Of a DNA stretch of 64,000 bases, positions 21,327-32,899 are shown piece after piece. The position numbers and the translations under genes are program-made. The stretch's first letter is position 1; each line of letters opens with the position of its first letter. The notes under the pieces were generated by a model, which saw only the letters and a list, made by a program, of their open reading frames with translations, was not told the DNA's origin and searched no databases. Location of the stretch: NCBI GenBank assembly GCA_051453625.1, contig JBOZIK010000001.1, positions 173,645,580 through 173,709,579 of the forward strand, given 5' to 3'. Source of the stretch: Welwitschia mirabilis. Its lineage: Eukaryota; Gnetophyta; Gnetopsida; Welwitschiales.

Positions 21327-21479
21327 TGGTTATGAATGGATTGTTTTGGATGACACTAGTGATCATCATGAGCAGTAAATATAATTATCAGTCCGATCAA
21401 GATTTATGACTATACCTCAATAGTATATGAAATTTGTCAGTAATGTACACTTCTTTTCTGAGATAACGCTTGTTCGTGT

Positions 21480-21953
21480 TTGTTGTTTCTAGAGGTAGTA
21501 CTTCCATTGCATGCTCAATGCATGGCTTTTGAGGCCTTTTCTCCTCCGTTTCATAATTACACCCCTAGGCCTAGGGTAACCAAATTGGATGAGGTGGGAT
21601 TGAATAGAGCTTTAGATCGAATTGAGCATAGCAATTCATACATGGTAGTTCTTTTCTATGCTTCATGGTGTCCTTTTTCAAAGTCCTTTCAGTCATCGTA
21701 TGATCATCTATCTGCTTTGTATCCAAATATTCATCATGTTGTAGTTGAGGAAGCTGGGATTATGTCTAGTTTTCTTTCATGGTTTGGAGTTCATAGTTTT
21801 TCTTCACTCTTTCTTCTGAACCAGACAACAAGGATTCAGTACCATCGATGGAAAGATTCTCTTCCATTACTTCTTGATTTCTATTCAGAAACAATAGATG
21901 ATTTACTGTCTAATATCTTTTTTTATGGACACGGATGCGAGGACTTATCTTGA
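21480..21953 (+). pseudogene. APR-like (APRL) thioredoxin-fold exon
   Basis: An open frame reads LDEVGLNRALDRIEHSNSYM, then VVLFYASWCPFSKSFQSSYD, then HLSALYPNIHHVVVEEAG, and SSLFLLNQTTRIQYHRWKDS. This matches plant 5'-adenylylsulfate-reductase-like proteins, which have a thioredoxin fold with WCPFS (CxxS rather than CxxC) and an N-terminal signal region. Upstream, TTTGTTGTTTCTAG (about 21478-21491) looks like a splice acceptor, so the homologous exon probably starts near 21492. After about 21910 the similarity fades. The downstream membrane anchor is not recognised. It is a fragment or decayed gene, not proven to be transcribed with the receiver-PPR frame. Confidence 0.75.
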
Positions 21954-22560
21954 TTCATTATCACTGATGTTTGCCAATCATAATGGCTTAGAAGTTTTTC
22001 GATACTCATTTAAAATGACTTTGTAATAAGCACTATATGAAGAGCCTTATTTGGTAGCTGTGGTCCTCTTTCTAATTCTTTGAGTCTTAATATATCTATA
22101 TCCCAAGGTTTGGATGCTGGTAAGGCATTCTTGGTTAAGTGGCATATGGCATTGGAATGTGGTATGTGTTTGGATATTTTTAACAACATTTACCACTATT
22201 GCAATCAAATATTACAAGCTAGTCTCTCTAATGCTGAAGTCAATGTTGTTTAGAAGCATACAAAACTTGCTTTAGAAATGGAGGATGTATTGGAAGGAAA
22301 AATTATCTCAGCTTCAGTATTTTAGAGATAGCTGGAAGGAAATCCTTAGGAAGAAGAAGAATGAAGCTTCCATTGGGAGTATCTTAAAAAAAGGAATTTG
22401 GAAGCAGTATCAACGTGCATTAAAACTTGTGAAATCTCTTTTACTTTGATATTTTTTATAACTAGATGTTCTTGATTGTTTTCTGTTTGCATTTGTATGT
22501 CTTGTGTAATTTGTTAAATTGGAAGTGCTTTTTATGGATGAAATATCATATGATACCACT
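21954..22560 (+). other. Coding-like tail downstream of the APRL exon
   Basis: Two frames look coding by residue mix: LDAGKAFLVKWHMALECGMC then LDIFNNIYHYCNQILQASLS (about 22110-22230). With a frame shift, WRMYWKEKLSQLQYFRDSWK follows, then EILRKKKNEASIG, up to a TGA at about 22450. 22450-22560 is T-rich and resembles a 3' untranslated region. I do not recognise the protein. It could be the last exons of the APRL copy or of another captured gene. Confidence 0.35.
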
Positions 22561-24359
22561 GTAACCATGAGCAACTACCCCTTTCGCTGGAAATTTAAAT
22601 TCATAAATTTCATACAATTCAATGGTGAATTAGAAAATACTTGTTCAAGTGCACAGGAATTTTGATAATGTTTATAAAGATTGTCTTTGTAGAGTGAAGT
22701 GAAACTAAGTTCCTTGAAGATAATGCAAATATCTTGCATTGTGAGTGGGCTTTTCACAGCACCAATAAAATAATTAAAAAAATAATGAAAATAAAAATAA
22801 AACTATCTATATAAATAGACTTTATTAATTTATATTATTAGGCTATTAGATTGGTTGCAACATGGATGCTACAACATTTTAATACTCCACCTTTGATTTC
22901 TAATTTACTTTTTTTATGGTGTAGAAGTTAATTTACAAAGAATTAAAGGATATGATGTACATCCATTCTATAAATTTTTTTCCCTCCCTTAAAGATAAAA
23001 TTTCAAGATTGTTAATCATTTAAAGTGTTTGAAAGACTTGACAGATGCTTCATTCTTTTATTTCTTGGAATTATCTAAGGCTTTTAAGTGAGTTAATTTG
23101 ACATATTATTTCATGGTGTTTTCTATTTTCGTTTTCTTTTTTTTTAAAAGAGAACATTAAAAAAATCAAAAATAGTTTCTTGATGATTTAATTATGGAAT
23201 AATGTAAAAATAGCTAGATATCCTTGATTGATTTTCAACAAGCTTCTACAGCTTCTGCAACTTTTGTTAGCCTTCAATAAGATTTTCTTAAGTTTCATTA
23301 TTATCCAAATCATGCATGTCAAGTCTATCATGGTCATTTTCTTCATATAAAAGAATTATATTGGTAAGATTACTCAATTGTGATTCACTTCTATTCACTG
23401 AAATCCAATTATTTTCTAATAGGTGATATTAATGTCAACTCTACTTACAATAAAAATGGTGCATTTAAAAACTATTTAACTAATGAATATCTTTATTTAA
23501 TCATATTTAGAGTATTTCGAATCTTTCAAAGATTAAGCACTTTCTTTGGTATCTAGTGTTTTAGGGGTTTTTTATTAGAAACTATTTACATCATTTAGCT
23601 ATGCCAAACCTATTTTCTCTTATGTGTGGCCAAGAGGATGATTTCTTGAATATTTTTCTCCATTTTTCACTTGCTTAAAATGCATGAAATTTGATTTATT
23701 GAGTTATTTTGCATCTTCCTATTAATTTGGAGAGTGTTTCCCTTAGGATTATTCCTAATTTGAGTGATGTTTCTAATTTTATTTAGTAGATCATTAACCC
23801 CTACATGCTTCACTTCATTTAAAATTTAAGATGTAACTTTTACTTTAAGAAACACAACTTCTCTTCAACTTTATTTTTTAAATATGTAAGAACAAACTAA
23901 TATTATTTATCTTGTTTTATTTTACATTTGTGCTTATGTAGTAGAGATGCAATTTAATGTTTACAAGCTCTTGAAACTTCTTTGGCCATAGTCTTGTAAT
24001 ATTCCAATAAGGAATGATTGTTTTAAAGTTCATTCTCTCTACACTTCATTTGTAAGAAGAGCCATACTAACTCTTCTATGCCTTCGAAGATAAAAGATTA
24101 AAATCATCCCTTCCTAGCAAATTAGTGCTTTAATTAGTTTAATAGTTATTTTAATGCCTTTTTTTCCTCTTTTATAGCTATGTTGCCTCCTGTCTTATTT
24201 TATCTTGAACTCCTTTAAGTAATTTATGCGTATAATTTTTATACAATTTAATTTTTAATATCTAATATAATTTATTCAAGTTCTAAAACCCCCAATGAAG
24301 TTTCATTTTATGTTTAAAAAACATATAGTATGATAATTTAATTGTTAGATTTATATTAG
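22561..24359. other. AT-rich stretch, no clear gene
   Basis: Mostly unrecognised. Around 23420-23490 a frame reads FLIGDINVNSTYNKNGAFKN, which vaguely recalls the 'GDFN' block of LINE endonucleases. The similarity is too weak to call. Confidence 0.35.
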
Positions 24360-24772
24360 TGTACGATGTCCAATTAATTTCTTACAATGTGTATAAGTAT
24401 TGTAATATTAAGAAATGATCTTAAAATTTTCCTTTAAATCTATGAAATTTAAGAGATAACGTTCTATTAAGATTCAATGTTTCATGATTAATTCCACTTA
24501 GGAAGTTTTTGGATCCTTGTAATCTTATCCCCTATATGTAACTTAGAAGATTGTCAAATATTATGGTGAATTACATGCTATAAACAATGTATATTTTAAA
24601 ACTTCTAGAATGAAATAAGTTGTCTGCTTAGGTAAAAGGACATTATATGCCTAGAAAAAAAAAAGGCTTTATGCCCATTACCATACTATTCTAGCTTCTT
24701 TATCACTTCTCACTTCTTAGGGCATAGATAAAATTTTTGACTTTATTTGATGTAAATGTTTAATCATTTCAT
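24360..24772 (+). repeat. R2 repeat copy 1, left part (LTR-like)
   Basis: It is homologous to 45240-45690: both share TATGTAACTTA-AAGAT near the middle, repeated 'TTATGTGCC/TTATATGCC' phrases and a CTT-CTCACTT-TTAGGG(A/C)AT block. The copy is cut at 24772 by a copia insertion and resumes near 31510. Confidence 0.65.
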
Positions 24773-25015
24773 TGAAAAAATAGAAGCATAAGAGAAGAAA
24801 TAGAAAGGTCCAAAAATTTGATCAATGAAATTCACTCTTAAATTCTTTATTTTTATCATACATATTTATACTAATGTATAATTCAAGAATATATGATTAT
24901 ATCCACAAGAAAGGGATCTAACATCTTAAAAATAAGAAACTATTAAACTAATCCAAAACAAACCAAAGGTATGTGGGAATACCCATTGTGCCTATTTGAG
25001 AAATACTTTCTAAAA
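24773..25015 (-). repeat. LTR-like copy A (3' LTR of the gag unit)
   Basis: It starts TGAAAAAATAGAAGC on the + strand and shares most of its length with 26785-26955 and 31290-31510, including ATTCTTTATTTT-ATCATAC and TTATTAAACTAA-CCAAAA-AAACC. Left of it, R2 stops at the same base. Confidence 0.6.
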
Positions 25016-25134
25016 TACCCTCATGAGGTAAAGTCTTCTAATACTTTACATTACACTAACATAATAGAATCAAAACATATATATATTGATGTTGGAAAAC
25101 TATTTTAGAAGGTACCTAAAACACAACCTTTAAT

Positions 25135-25446
25135 TTTCTGAGAACAAAATTGGAACATCACTTGGAACAATGATCTAGAAAGTTCTAAGACTCATAAAAA
25201 AAAAAAATAATCTGAAGGAGATATAACTAGAAATAATAATATGGTGAGTGTCAAGACACATAACTAGGAATAATAATCTAAAAGACATACAACTAGGAAT
25301 AATAATCCAGTAAGTGCCACGACACATAACTAGAAACAACAATTTGAAAAGTACTAGGACACATATTAGAAGCCTTCAATAACTTATTTAATGTAATTTG
25401 AATATTTGTCATTTTTTGAGTGGATTATTTTGCAAGTAGAGATTGT
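25135..25446 (-). repeat. Internal repeat Y, copy 1
   Basis: This segment lies between LTR copy A and gag. It contains 'AAGTG-TAAGACACATAACTAGAAATAATAAT' phrases repeated several times at about 40-bp spacing, then TTTTGCAAGTAGAG. Related copies are at 29235-29460 and 30320-30545. Confidence 0.65.
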
Positions 25447-25449
25447 ATG

Positions 25450-26600
25450 TTTTGTTTTTTCAATTTTCCATTGCAAAGATCCGTAGCCCTTTGATAGCAA
25501 TTTATAGTTGCATGTCCTTCCTTTTGATAATAGAAGCATTTTACTCCTCTAAAATTTTGTTTTTGATTTTTGTTAGCAATAAAAGCATTTCTTTGATCCT
25601 CATATTAATCCATTTTCTTAGCTTCATCAAGCAAAGTAGAAATTATTCTTTCAAGATTATATAAAAGTTTCTTCAAAGTGAATACAATATGCCTATACTA
25701 TGTAGGAATACTATTTAATAAAATTGATTTAGCATCATCATCAATAATATTTGCAATTATTGCTATAAGCTATGTTAATAGATATTTGAAATAGTTGATG
25801 TGTTAATTTATGTTACCACTTTCTTCCAATTTTAAGCTATACAATTAATGCTTGATGTAGTGTTTGCCTTAATACCACTCAAATCAAAGAAATTATTTAG
25901 ATCATTTAAAATCTTATTTAAAGACTTAAATAAATGAACATAATGAATATAATCATTTTCTAAGCCAAGATTAATAAGTGAAAGAGCTTCTCGATCTATA
26001 TGTTTTCATTCATAAAATTTAGAAGCATCTTTAGAATTAGGATACTTTTCACACATAACTTTTCATAGACCTTTATTAATTAGTAGAAATTACACTTTGA
26101 AATGCCATGCATAAAAGTCTTTTTTCTTTTGAACTTTGGTATATCATTGCATGTTTTTAATTTATCCCACAAGCAAAGCAAGGAGGGAATTGGTAATTTT
26201 AAGATAATAATTTTTTTATGTGTACCATAAACACAAGGGAAAAAGTATGTGTCCTTTTAGTATTTCTTACCCCTTATAAAATATTAATTTTATTATTTTT
26301 TTAATAAGTTTATAGAGGAATAAATTACCTTGCATAATAAATTTCAAGAAATGAGGGAAACGTAGGAATCAAAAAGCGTATTTTTATTGGCATTTAATAA
26401 GGTGTAAAAATGGAGGAGATTTAAGGCATAGGATTTAATAGATGAATGTATGAAAAATAGACAAATGATAGGCAAAGATGCTAATGTGTATTGTAAATAC
26501 ATAATCTTATAGATAAGCAAGACATAATCACTTTAATTGTAGAAAGTAATTCACTTGATCAATTTTTTGATGGAATTTACCATGCATTCCTCATGTAATA
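25450..26600 (-). pseudogene. Copia gag relic
   Basis: On the minus strand, frames give ALSLINLGLENDYIHYVHLF (around 25990-25930), LNDLNNFFDLSG (around 25905-25865), SILLNSIPTQYR-like (around 25725-25690) and LLDEAKKMD (around 25635-25610). A zinc knuckle at 25538-25497 reads CFYYQKEGHATINC. This is the copia gag order, ending in a CCHC knuckle ('CFYCGKEGH---NC'). The second Cys is Tyr (TAT), a G-to-A change on this strand. Stops are frequent. No pol follows; repeat Y begins right after the knuckle tail. Confidence 0.75.
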
Positions 26601-26770
26601 AATCCTTCTCTATACGCAGCACCTTCAACTTGGATAACTTTCATGGCCTTACAACAACAATATCAGCCCTTTCTTGTAGAGAATTCTGATAAAAGACCAA
26701 GTTCTAGAGATTTTATGCTTTAAAAATATTAAATAAAATGATATTTCATGCAAAGGATTTGACAATGATA

Positions 26771-26782
26771 ACTCTAATACCA
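26771..26782 (-). other. Degraded tRNA-iMet primer binding site
   Basis: The minus strand reads TGGTATTAGAGT, two C-to-T changes from TGGTATCAGAGC. It lies 2 bp from LTR copy B at 26785, on the gag side, which sets the orientation of the unit. Confidence 0.75.
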
Positions 26783-26784
26783 AT

Positions 26785-26955
26785 TAAACAAATAGAAGCA
26801 TGAGAGAAGAAACATAGAGCTAAAAATATTTAAGCAATGAGATGGCAGCTCAAATTCTTTATTTTCATCATACATATTTATACTAATGCATAATCCAAAA
26901 ATAGATAATTAAATCCATAAAAAATAATCTAATATATTAAATATAAAACTAAAAA
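26785..26955 (-). repeat. LTR-like copy B (5' LTR of the gag unit), truncated
   Basis: It starts TAAACAAATAGAAGC, aligned with TGAAAAAATAGAAGC of copy A. Homology fades at about 26955, where the partner continues with CAAACC-AAGG, so the right part is missing or displaced by inserted DNA. Confidence 0.6.
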
Positions 26956-29234
26956 ATTAATATCTAGCAAAGTCCCCTTTGATGTCAAATCTGAGTGTTA
27001 AATTGACATCATCTAAGTGTTATATCTTTGATGAAAATATCAATTGTGCAACTTCAAGAAAGATTTTCTTCAATTAGTCTTCCCTAATAAATCTATATCC
27101 TTTATCCTAGAAAACATCAGAGAAGACATCCTTAGAGTAGTCTCCTTAAGATATATGTGTAACTTGCTTGAAACCATGGGATACACGCAACATTTTAAAT
27201 GGAAAACAATCAAATTAAAAATATAGACTTGTCATAATCATGAGACTAACCCAACAATTTATATACAAAAATAATGTTATGAAAAGTATCACATACTACT
27301 TATCATAATATCATCTTCATACCAAATTGCATTAAAAAAATTTACTTGATTGGGTCAAGCCCTTAACCTAACTTGTAAAATTCATTTAACAATTCTTCAT
27401 TCAATCTTTTATAATAACATTCAATCACTCAACTTTAGAATAGTAAGTGATATACAACCTCCTCCTCAATAATAAAAAGTAATGATTAATTATTAGCTTT
27501 TTCTAACTACATAGATAAACATTTTATTATTCCCTAAACAATCCAAATTCGAATATGATAAAAATAAGACATAAAATAAAAGAAAAAAATTACAAATAAG
27601 AATAAAAAATAAAGTAATAAATCTAGTTTAAAGTTAATTTTACTATCATTTTGATGATAAAAATCTTCTATGTGGATTTGAGCTCTACCTATGTAGGGTT
27701 TTCTCTAAAATCTTTCATAATTATATAGAAATCCTATAGTGTTATGCGACTGTTCTTTACTTTTCTAAATCCATGCACATACAAAAACTGAGATGATTAC
27801 ATGCAAATAAATATGGGATAACACTTATTAATTTATCAAGATTGAGGATGCCATGTGTGGGAATGGGAATGTAATCAAAGAACCATCATTTTCATTGTAA
27901 ATTATCATTAGCATGATCTCATTCCATTATAGATTTGTGCAAAGCACATCATAGACCTCCTTAATGAGGCAATCCCATCCCTACAAAGGCTAAGCCATTA
28001 CTACAATAATGCATAATAGCTATGCACAATTATATTATCAATTTTTTATGCCTTCTACTTTTTTTTCTTCTTAATCATTGCTTTATTAATTTCTTAAAGC
28101 CCTTATTTGATGTGTTTTATATGGGAGTTTGTGTCAGACTTTATAAAAAAATCATTAAATTCAAATAAAAAACCATTGTTGAGATCAAAGTTTTGAGAAA
28201 ATTTTACATTCATTAAGGATAAAATAAGACATTAGGGAAATAAAAGAAGGATTTCTTGAAGGGGTTCAAAATGTTGGAGTGACCTAGCAGTAGTGGTAAA
28301 AGTTAAAATTCCAAATCTTCAAACAAATATTAAAGTTGGAAGATCTAAGAAAAAGATAATATTAGAGATGAAGAATTGAAAGCCTGTGAGGAAGTTCTAA
28401 CTAGAGATAAAAATGGTTGATCTATGAAGAAATTATTATTAGCTTTAGCATCAAGTCAAAGACTAGAAACAAAAATTCAAATTCATCCTATATATTAAAA
28501 AGTTATATCCTCCATTGATGGTTTGGCCAAATTCTTGCTTAACTATTTCTTGTTAAACACTTTAATAGAAGCTGTGAATTAAAATGAAACATTTGCTGCT
28601 AGTGTTTCTCCTTTGCTTTATTAAAAGCTTATTCTCTAAGTAAGAATAAAGGAATAAAAACATAAAAGAAGAAGAAGAAGAAGAAGAAGAAGAAGAAGCA
28701 ACATTAAACTCATTACCATTATTCATTTGATTGCAAAGGGTGGCAAAAGGTTTAAGATGTTGTTTTATATCAATAAGATTTATGCATCCAAAACCCTAAT
28801 CATAATAAAAATAGAGAAGGATTTCTCATAAGATTAAAACCCTAATAAACGAAGCCTCAACACTACTGAAATTCAAAGCAAGGATAAGTGATGCATATGT
28901 TTAAAAGCTATTTTAAAGATTATAATAATATCATTAAAATAGATTCTCATTCTTTTAAGAGTTCCTTCAAATTTTCACTATTATACTAATTGTGGGGTTT
29001 GGAAATCCTCAAGCACAAATTAGGTCCAAAGAAAAAAACCCTTATCTTAGGCCCCAAATCCCACCAATAGTGGACATCTAACTACTATTAATCATGTATG
29101 TGAAAGAATGTTTCTAATGCAGATCATTTAAATAAAAAACTAACAAACTGTAATAGTGGATCTTTAATCAATTGAAAATACATAGGCATTAGGAAAGGAA
29201 GCTATAAGAGATTAGGAAATAAACTAATAAGCTT
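26956..29234. other. AT-rich stretch within the array, no gene recognised
   Basis: No retroelement protein or host gene is recognised. It includes a microsatellite at 28666-28698. The frame at 27044-27226 (+) is short and unremarkable. Confidence 0.4.
28666..28698. repeat. (GAA)n microsatellite
   Basis: About eleven GAA/AAG units in perfect register. Confidence 0.95.
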
Positions 29235-29640
29235 TAACTATCTTGGAACAAACTTAAAACATCATCTGAAACAATTATTTAGAAAGTGCCAAGACACATA
29301 ATTGGAAATAATAATATGAAAAGTGCTAGGACATACAACTGAGAACAATAATATAGAGAGTGCTAAGACAGATATTAAAATTCATCAATAACTTCTTTAG
29401 TAGAATTTAAATCTTTGTCGTTTTATTGCATAAATTATTTTGCAAGTAGAGCTTATTTTTTTTTTTTTTTTTTTGGATTTATTCATCTTAAGATCTAAAA
29501 TTAGAAAGAAATAGGATGAAACAGATTGCTCAGATTCTATGCTTATTTAGATTTACCTTGGCTTTTCTAGAAATGGATGATGTTAGACTTTAATAATAAT
29601 AGTAGGTGGATATATAAGCATAAATTAGGAAAGCTGATCC
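29235..29640 (-). repeat. Internal repeat Y, copy 2, with extension
   Basis: It matches 25135-25446 and then extends past TTTTGCAAGTAGAG through a T run into a segment also present after copy 3 (AAATTAGAAA-AAATAGG, and GATGTTAGA-TT). Confidence 0.65.
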
Positions 29641-30319
29641 CTTGTGCTCTAGAATATAGCTGCTCTTTCATCTTTTTGCTATTGTTGTTTCCAAATTATA
29701 AAGCTCTCAGACCAATTTCTCTAACCACCCGTCATCTTCATGGCATTGCTTCAACTTACACACAAGATAATCCTTTTGTAAAAAAAACTACAAGTTACCT
29801 CACATGTAGAAATGGATGGAAAATCACTTAGAGAATTCTTTATTATTAAGGCTGAAGCATAATCCATAACATCCTTATAAAATAAGAAAGATCTACTAAA
29901 GAGTAGAGTTTTCTTGATTTAAGTCAAAAAATGTGTATAGGTCTAATTAATTGTTTATCTCTTGAAATTTATCTCTTTCTATTCTTTAAAGAGGAAAGTA
30001 GAGCAAGATGATTTTTCTAATTGAATTTGCAAATATTAGATTAAGAATCTACTACTTCTTGGATTTGAATAAGGAAAACATTTAAATCAATACTATGACA
30101 AATGATGCAAAATTTAGTGATAACATGTCCTTGAAATAAAAGGCTACCAACACATCTATCTTAGGGATTCATAGTTTTATAATCATGCAAAAATAGAAAT
30201 TGTACATATCTCATTCACTTTTTCTCCTCATTTCTATATGTTTACTCAAATACTAATTGAAAATGCAAGGGCATTAAAAATAAGAGAGTCTAAGAGATTA
30301 AGTAATAAACTAAAAAGCT

Positions 30320-30720
30320 CTAACTATCTTGGAACAAACTTGGAACATCAGTTAAAATAATGATCTAGAAAGTGTTAAGACACATAACTAGAAATAATAA
30401 TTTGAAGAATACCAAGATATGTAACTAGAAATTATAATCTAAAGAGTGCTAGGAAACATATTAAAAGCCATCAATAACTTCTTTAGTAGAATTTGAATCT
30501 TTGTTATTTACTCGAGTGGATTCTTTTGTAAGTAAAGCTCTTGTGATTTTTCTTTAATTTATGCACCTCAATAATTAAAAATTAGAAAAAAATAGGGGAA
30601 AAAATTACTTTGCTACTATGTTAACTTAGGTTTTACTCATATTTTCTATGAGAAAATGATGTTAGATTTCATCAAAAATAGTGGATGAATATTAAAGGAA
30701 ATCCTACATTCAAGTTGTTA
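30320..30720 (-). repeat. Internal repeat Y, copy 3, with extension
   Basis: It shares both the Y segment and the ~200-bp extension with copy 2. The copies look clearly diverged by eye, with many transition differences. Confidence 0.65.
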
Positions 30721-31289
30721 GGCTCTCCATCATTTTACTATAAAAATTTGTTTCTCAAAATTCATTTTTTATTTTTTTCAAATTGAAGATCATGTGTTTC
30801 AATTACCTTGAATTTATATAGTGAAAAGGAATTTTTTTGTGCTTTTAATCCCTCTTCAATAATCTCCTATATACCTAGTATAGACTTCTAGATTATAACT
30901 AAGATTGCCTTAGTACTTTAAATTTATTTTTAACATACTTTTCTAGCTACTTGCTCTTTCAAATGTAGATCCTATGCTAGTTCAGGACAGTGAATCTATA
31001 AGAAAAAAATGATTATAATTGCATTATAACTCCTAAATAAATAAAAGAGAAGGTAGTTTTATAGAAGCAAAAAATAGCTATGTATCTCGCAAATGAAGCC
31101 AACTAAAAGATGTGGTCGTTAAAACACCAACTACGTATCACTTATAAGCAACCTTTGAAAAATTCCTTAGGTAAATCTCATTAAATCTTTAGCAGTACAT
31201 TTTTTCCCTTCTAATTTTCTAGTAACCACCCTCAATTGTATTTTATAAAGCATCATATTGCCTTTACAAATTTGTTTGCAAGGGAACAT

Positions 31290-31510
31290 AATAAAATTAA
31301 AATTTTGTAAGGGGTGAGCTTAATATTTTATTAATGATATGCAAGCTCAAATTCTTTATTTTAATCATACATATTTATGCTAGTGTATAATCTAGGAATA
31401 GTGGATTAGATCCATAAGAAATAGATTAATCTCTTAAAAATAAGAAGTTATTAAACTAACCCAAAATAAACCAAAGGCACATGGGCATACCTATATCTGA
31501 GAAATATTTT
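31290..31510 (-). repeat. LTR-like copy C
   Basis: It is homologous to copies A and B from GCTTAATATTT onward and retains the CAAA-AAACCAAAGGCACATGGG segment found in copy A. R2 homology resumes directly to its right. Confidence 0.6.
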
Positions 31511-32640
31511 ATATAGTTATATACATATTTTACATGAAAATGAGTCATAAAATAATGCATGATGATTTTCTAATGTCTTTATTTTTGAATATTCATTTAT
31601 TCCTTTATTTTTTTATCCGTATTTATTTTAGAGAGTGGTTGAATTTTTTCATGGTTAAATATTTTAAAACTTATTATTAATTAATGTCCATAACACATAT
31701 ATGATGGTAAGTTCCATAAGATTTTTTCATGAATTTTATTGCTTGATATGTTACCTAAGAGAAGTCGCATTATCCACACACACACATCATAGATAATCTT
31801 TTTATGTAAACAACTTGATTTTATAATTTATAGGACAAAGTAAATTAATGTTTTTGATTAGGATATTTAGTGTAGAGTTTTCTTTACATTATAGATGTGA
31901 TAGAGTATGTTTACATTTTTAAGCATAGTTACGTTTTTGAATAATATGCACCATGGTTGTATCTTCCATGTTCGAAGTGCAAGTATTTTACTTTACATCA
32001 TGGATTACAATGTTTCATATGAAGTATGTTATATTATTTTCTCTAGTAGTTATAATTCCCGCTTAGATCACACCATTACTAGATATTTCACCTCTAGAAT
32101 ATAACTCTAATCAACCATGATGAGGTATTCCATCTAATTGTGTTTATGACTAGCTTTATTAATTTTTATAATAGGACATGCTTATCAATAAAATTTAATG
32201 GTTATAATTATTTCTTAATTATAACATTGAATGCTTTTATGTTTAGTTGATTAATAATTAATGTAATTTTTTTGGTATGTCATAATCAGTTATCTACTAT
32301 CTAGGTATTTTTTTATTTAAACATTTTTTAATATAAGTTATTAATATTTTTCTTATAAGTGCTTTTAATTTAATTAGAAACTAAGATCTGTAGGTTTAAG
32401 ATATTAATATATTCTATAACTACTTGATCTTCATATCAATGATTTCATAGTGTATCACTATGGTCCTAATTAAAGATTATTTGTGAACATTTTACATGTA
32501 AAACTTTACAGAGAAAAATTATGTTAGGTCGTAACTGATGTTATGTCTCTTAATCTTATGTCTCTTAATATTTTAGTATCAAAAGCTTTGTGAGTTTTAA
32601 ATACTTTAGTGAGATTACTTAACAACAATCTAAAAAATTA
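31511..32640 (+). repeat. R2 repeat copy 1, right part (probable 5' LTR end and leader of the chromovirus)
   Basis: It is homologous to 45690-46800, including TTACATTATGGATG-like, CATGGTTG-ATCTTCCA and GAATGCTTTTATGTT blocks. Near 32572-32590 it reads TTTAGTATCAAAAGCTTT, close to the chromovirus junction 'TTTGGTATCAGAGCTTT' (G-to-A changes plus one extra A). This suggests an LTR end and primer site just before the gag region of the next element. Confidence 0.55.
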
Positions 32641-32899
32641 AAAAAATAATAATATAGAAAAATAGGAATTTGACATGCTATTATCAAAGCTTATGTTGAT
32701 TTAAAAGTAATAGAAAACATGTTTTTAAGTGATATAAACATCAGATTCTTATAGATTAAAAATGGATATTATAATATTATAATTCTAAATTCAATTAAAT
32801 ATAACTTAAGTTGTCTTATTTTTATAAAGTAACTTAGAATTGCACTTAAGAAAATAGATCAAAAAAATGAAAAGTTTATATAAAGTCAACTTAGCATGG

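Larger units (their letters stand above)
24773..31510 (-). mobile_element. Minus-strand copia-type array with three LTR-like copies and a gag
   Basis: The insertion splits R2 copy 1. LTR-like sequences lie at 24773-25015, 26785-26955 and 31290-31510, with a gag relic and a primer site between the first two. No protease, RT or integrase is recognised, so the first unit resembles a gag-only (TR-GAG type) non-autonomous element. Two more copies of a shared internal segment (29235-29640, 30320-30720) lie between the second and third LTRs. Three LTRs suggest tandem units, or one element with an inserted relative. Right and internal boundaries are approximate. Confidence 0.55.

Noticed and set aside
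23380-23500. LINE endonuclease fragment (GDINVN block)
   Set aside because: Only one short phrase is suggestive; no flanking endonuclease or RT blocks could be found in order.
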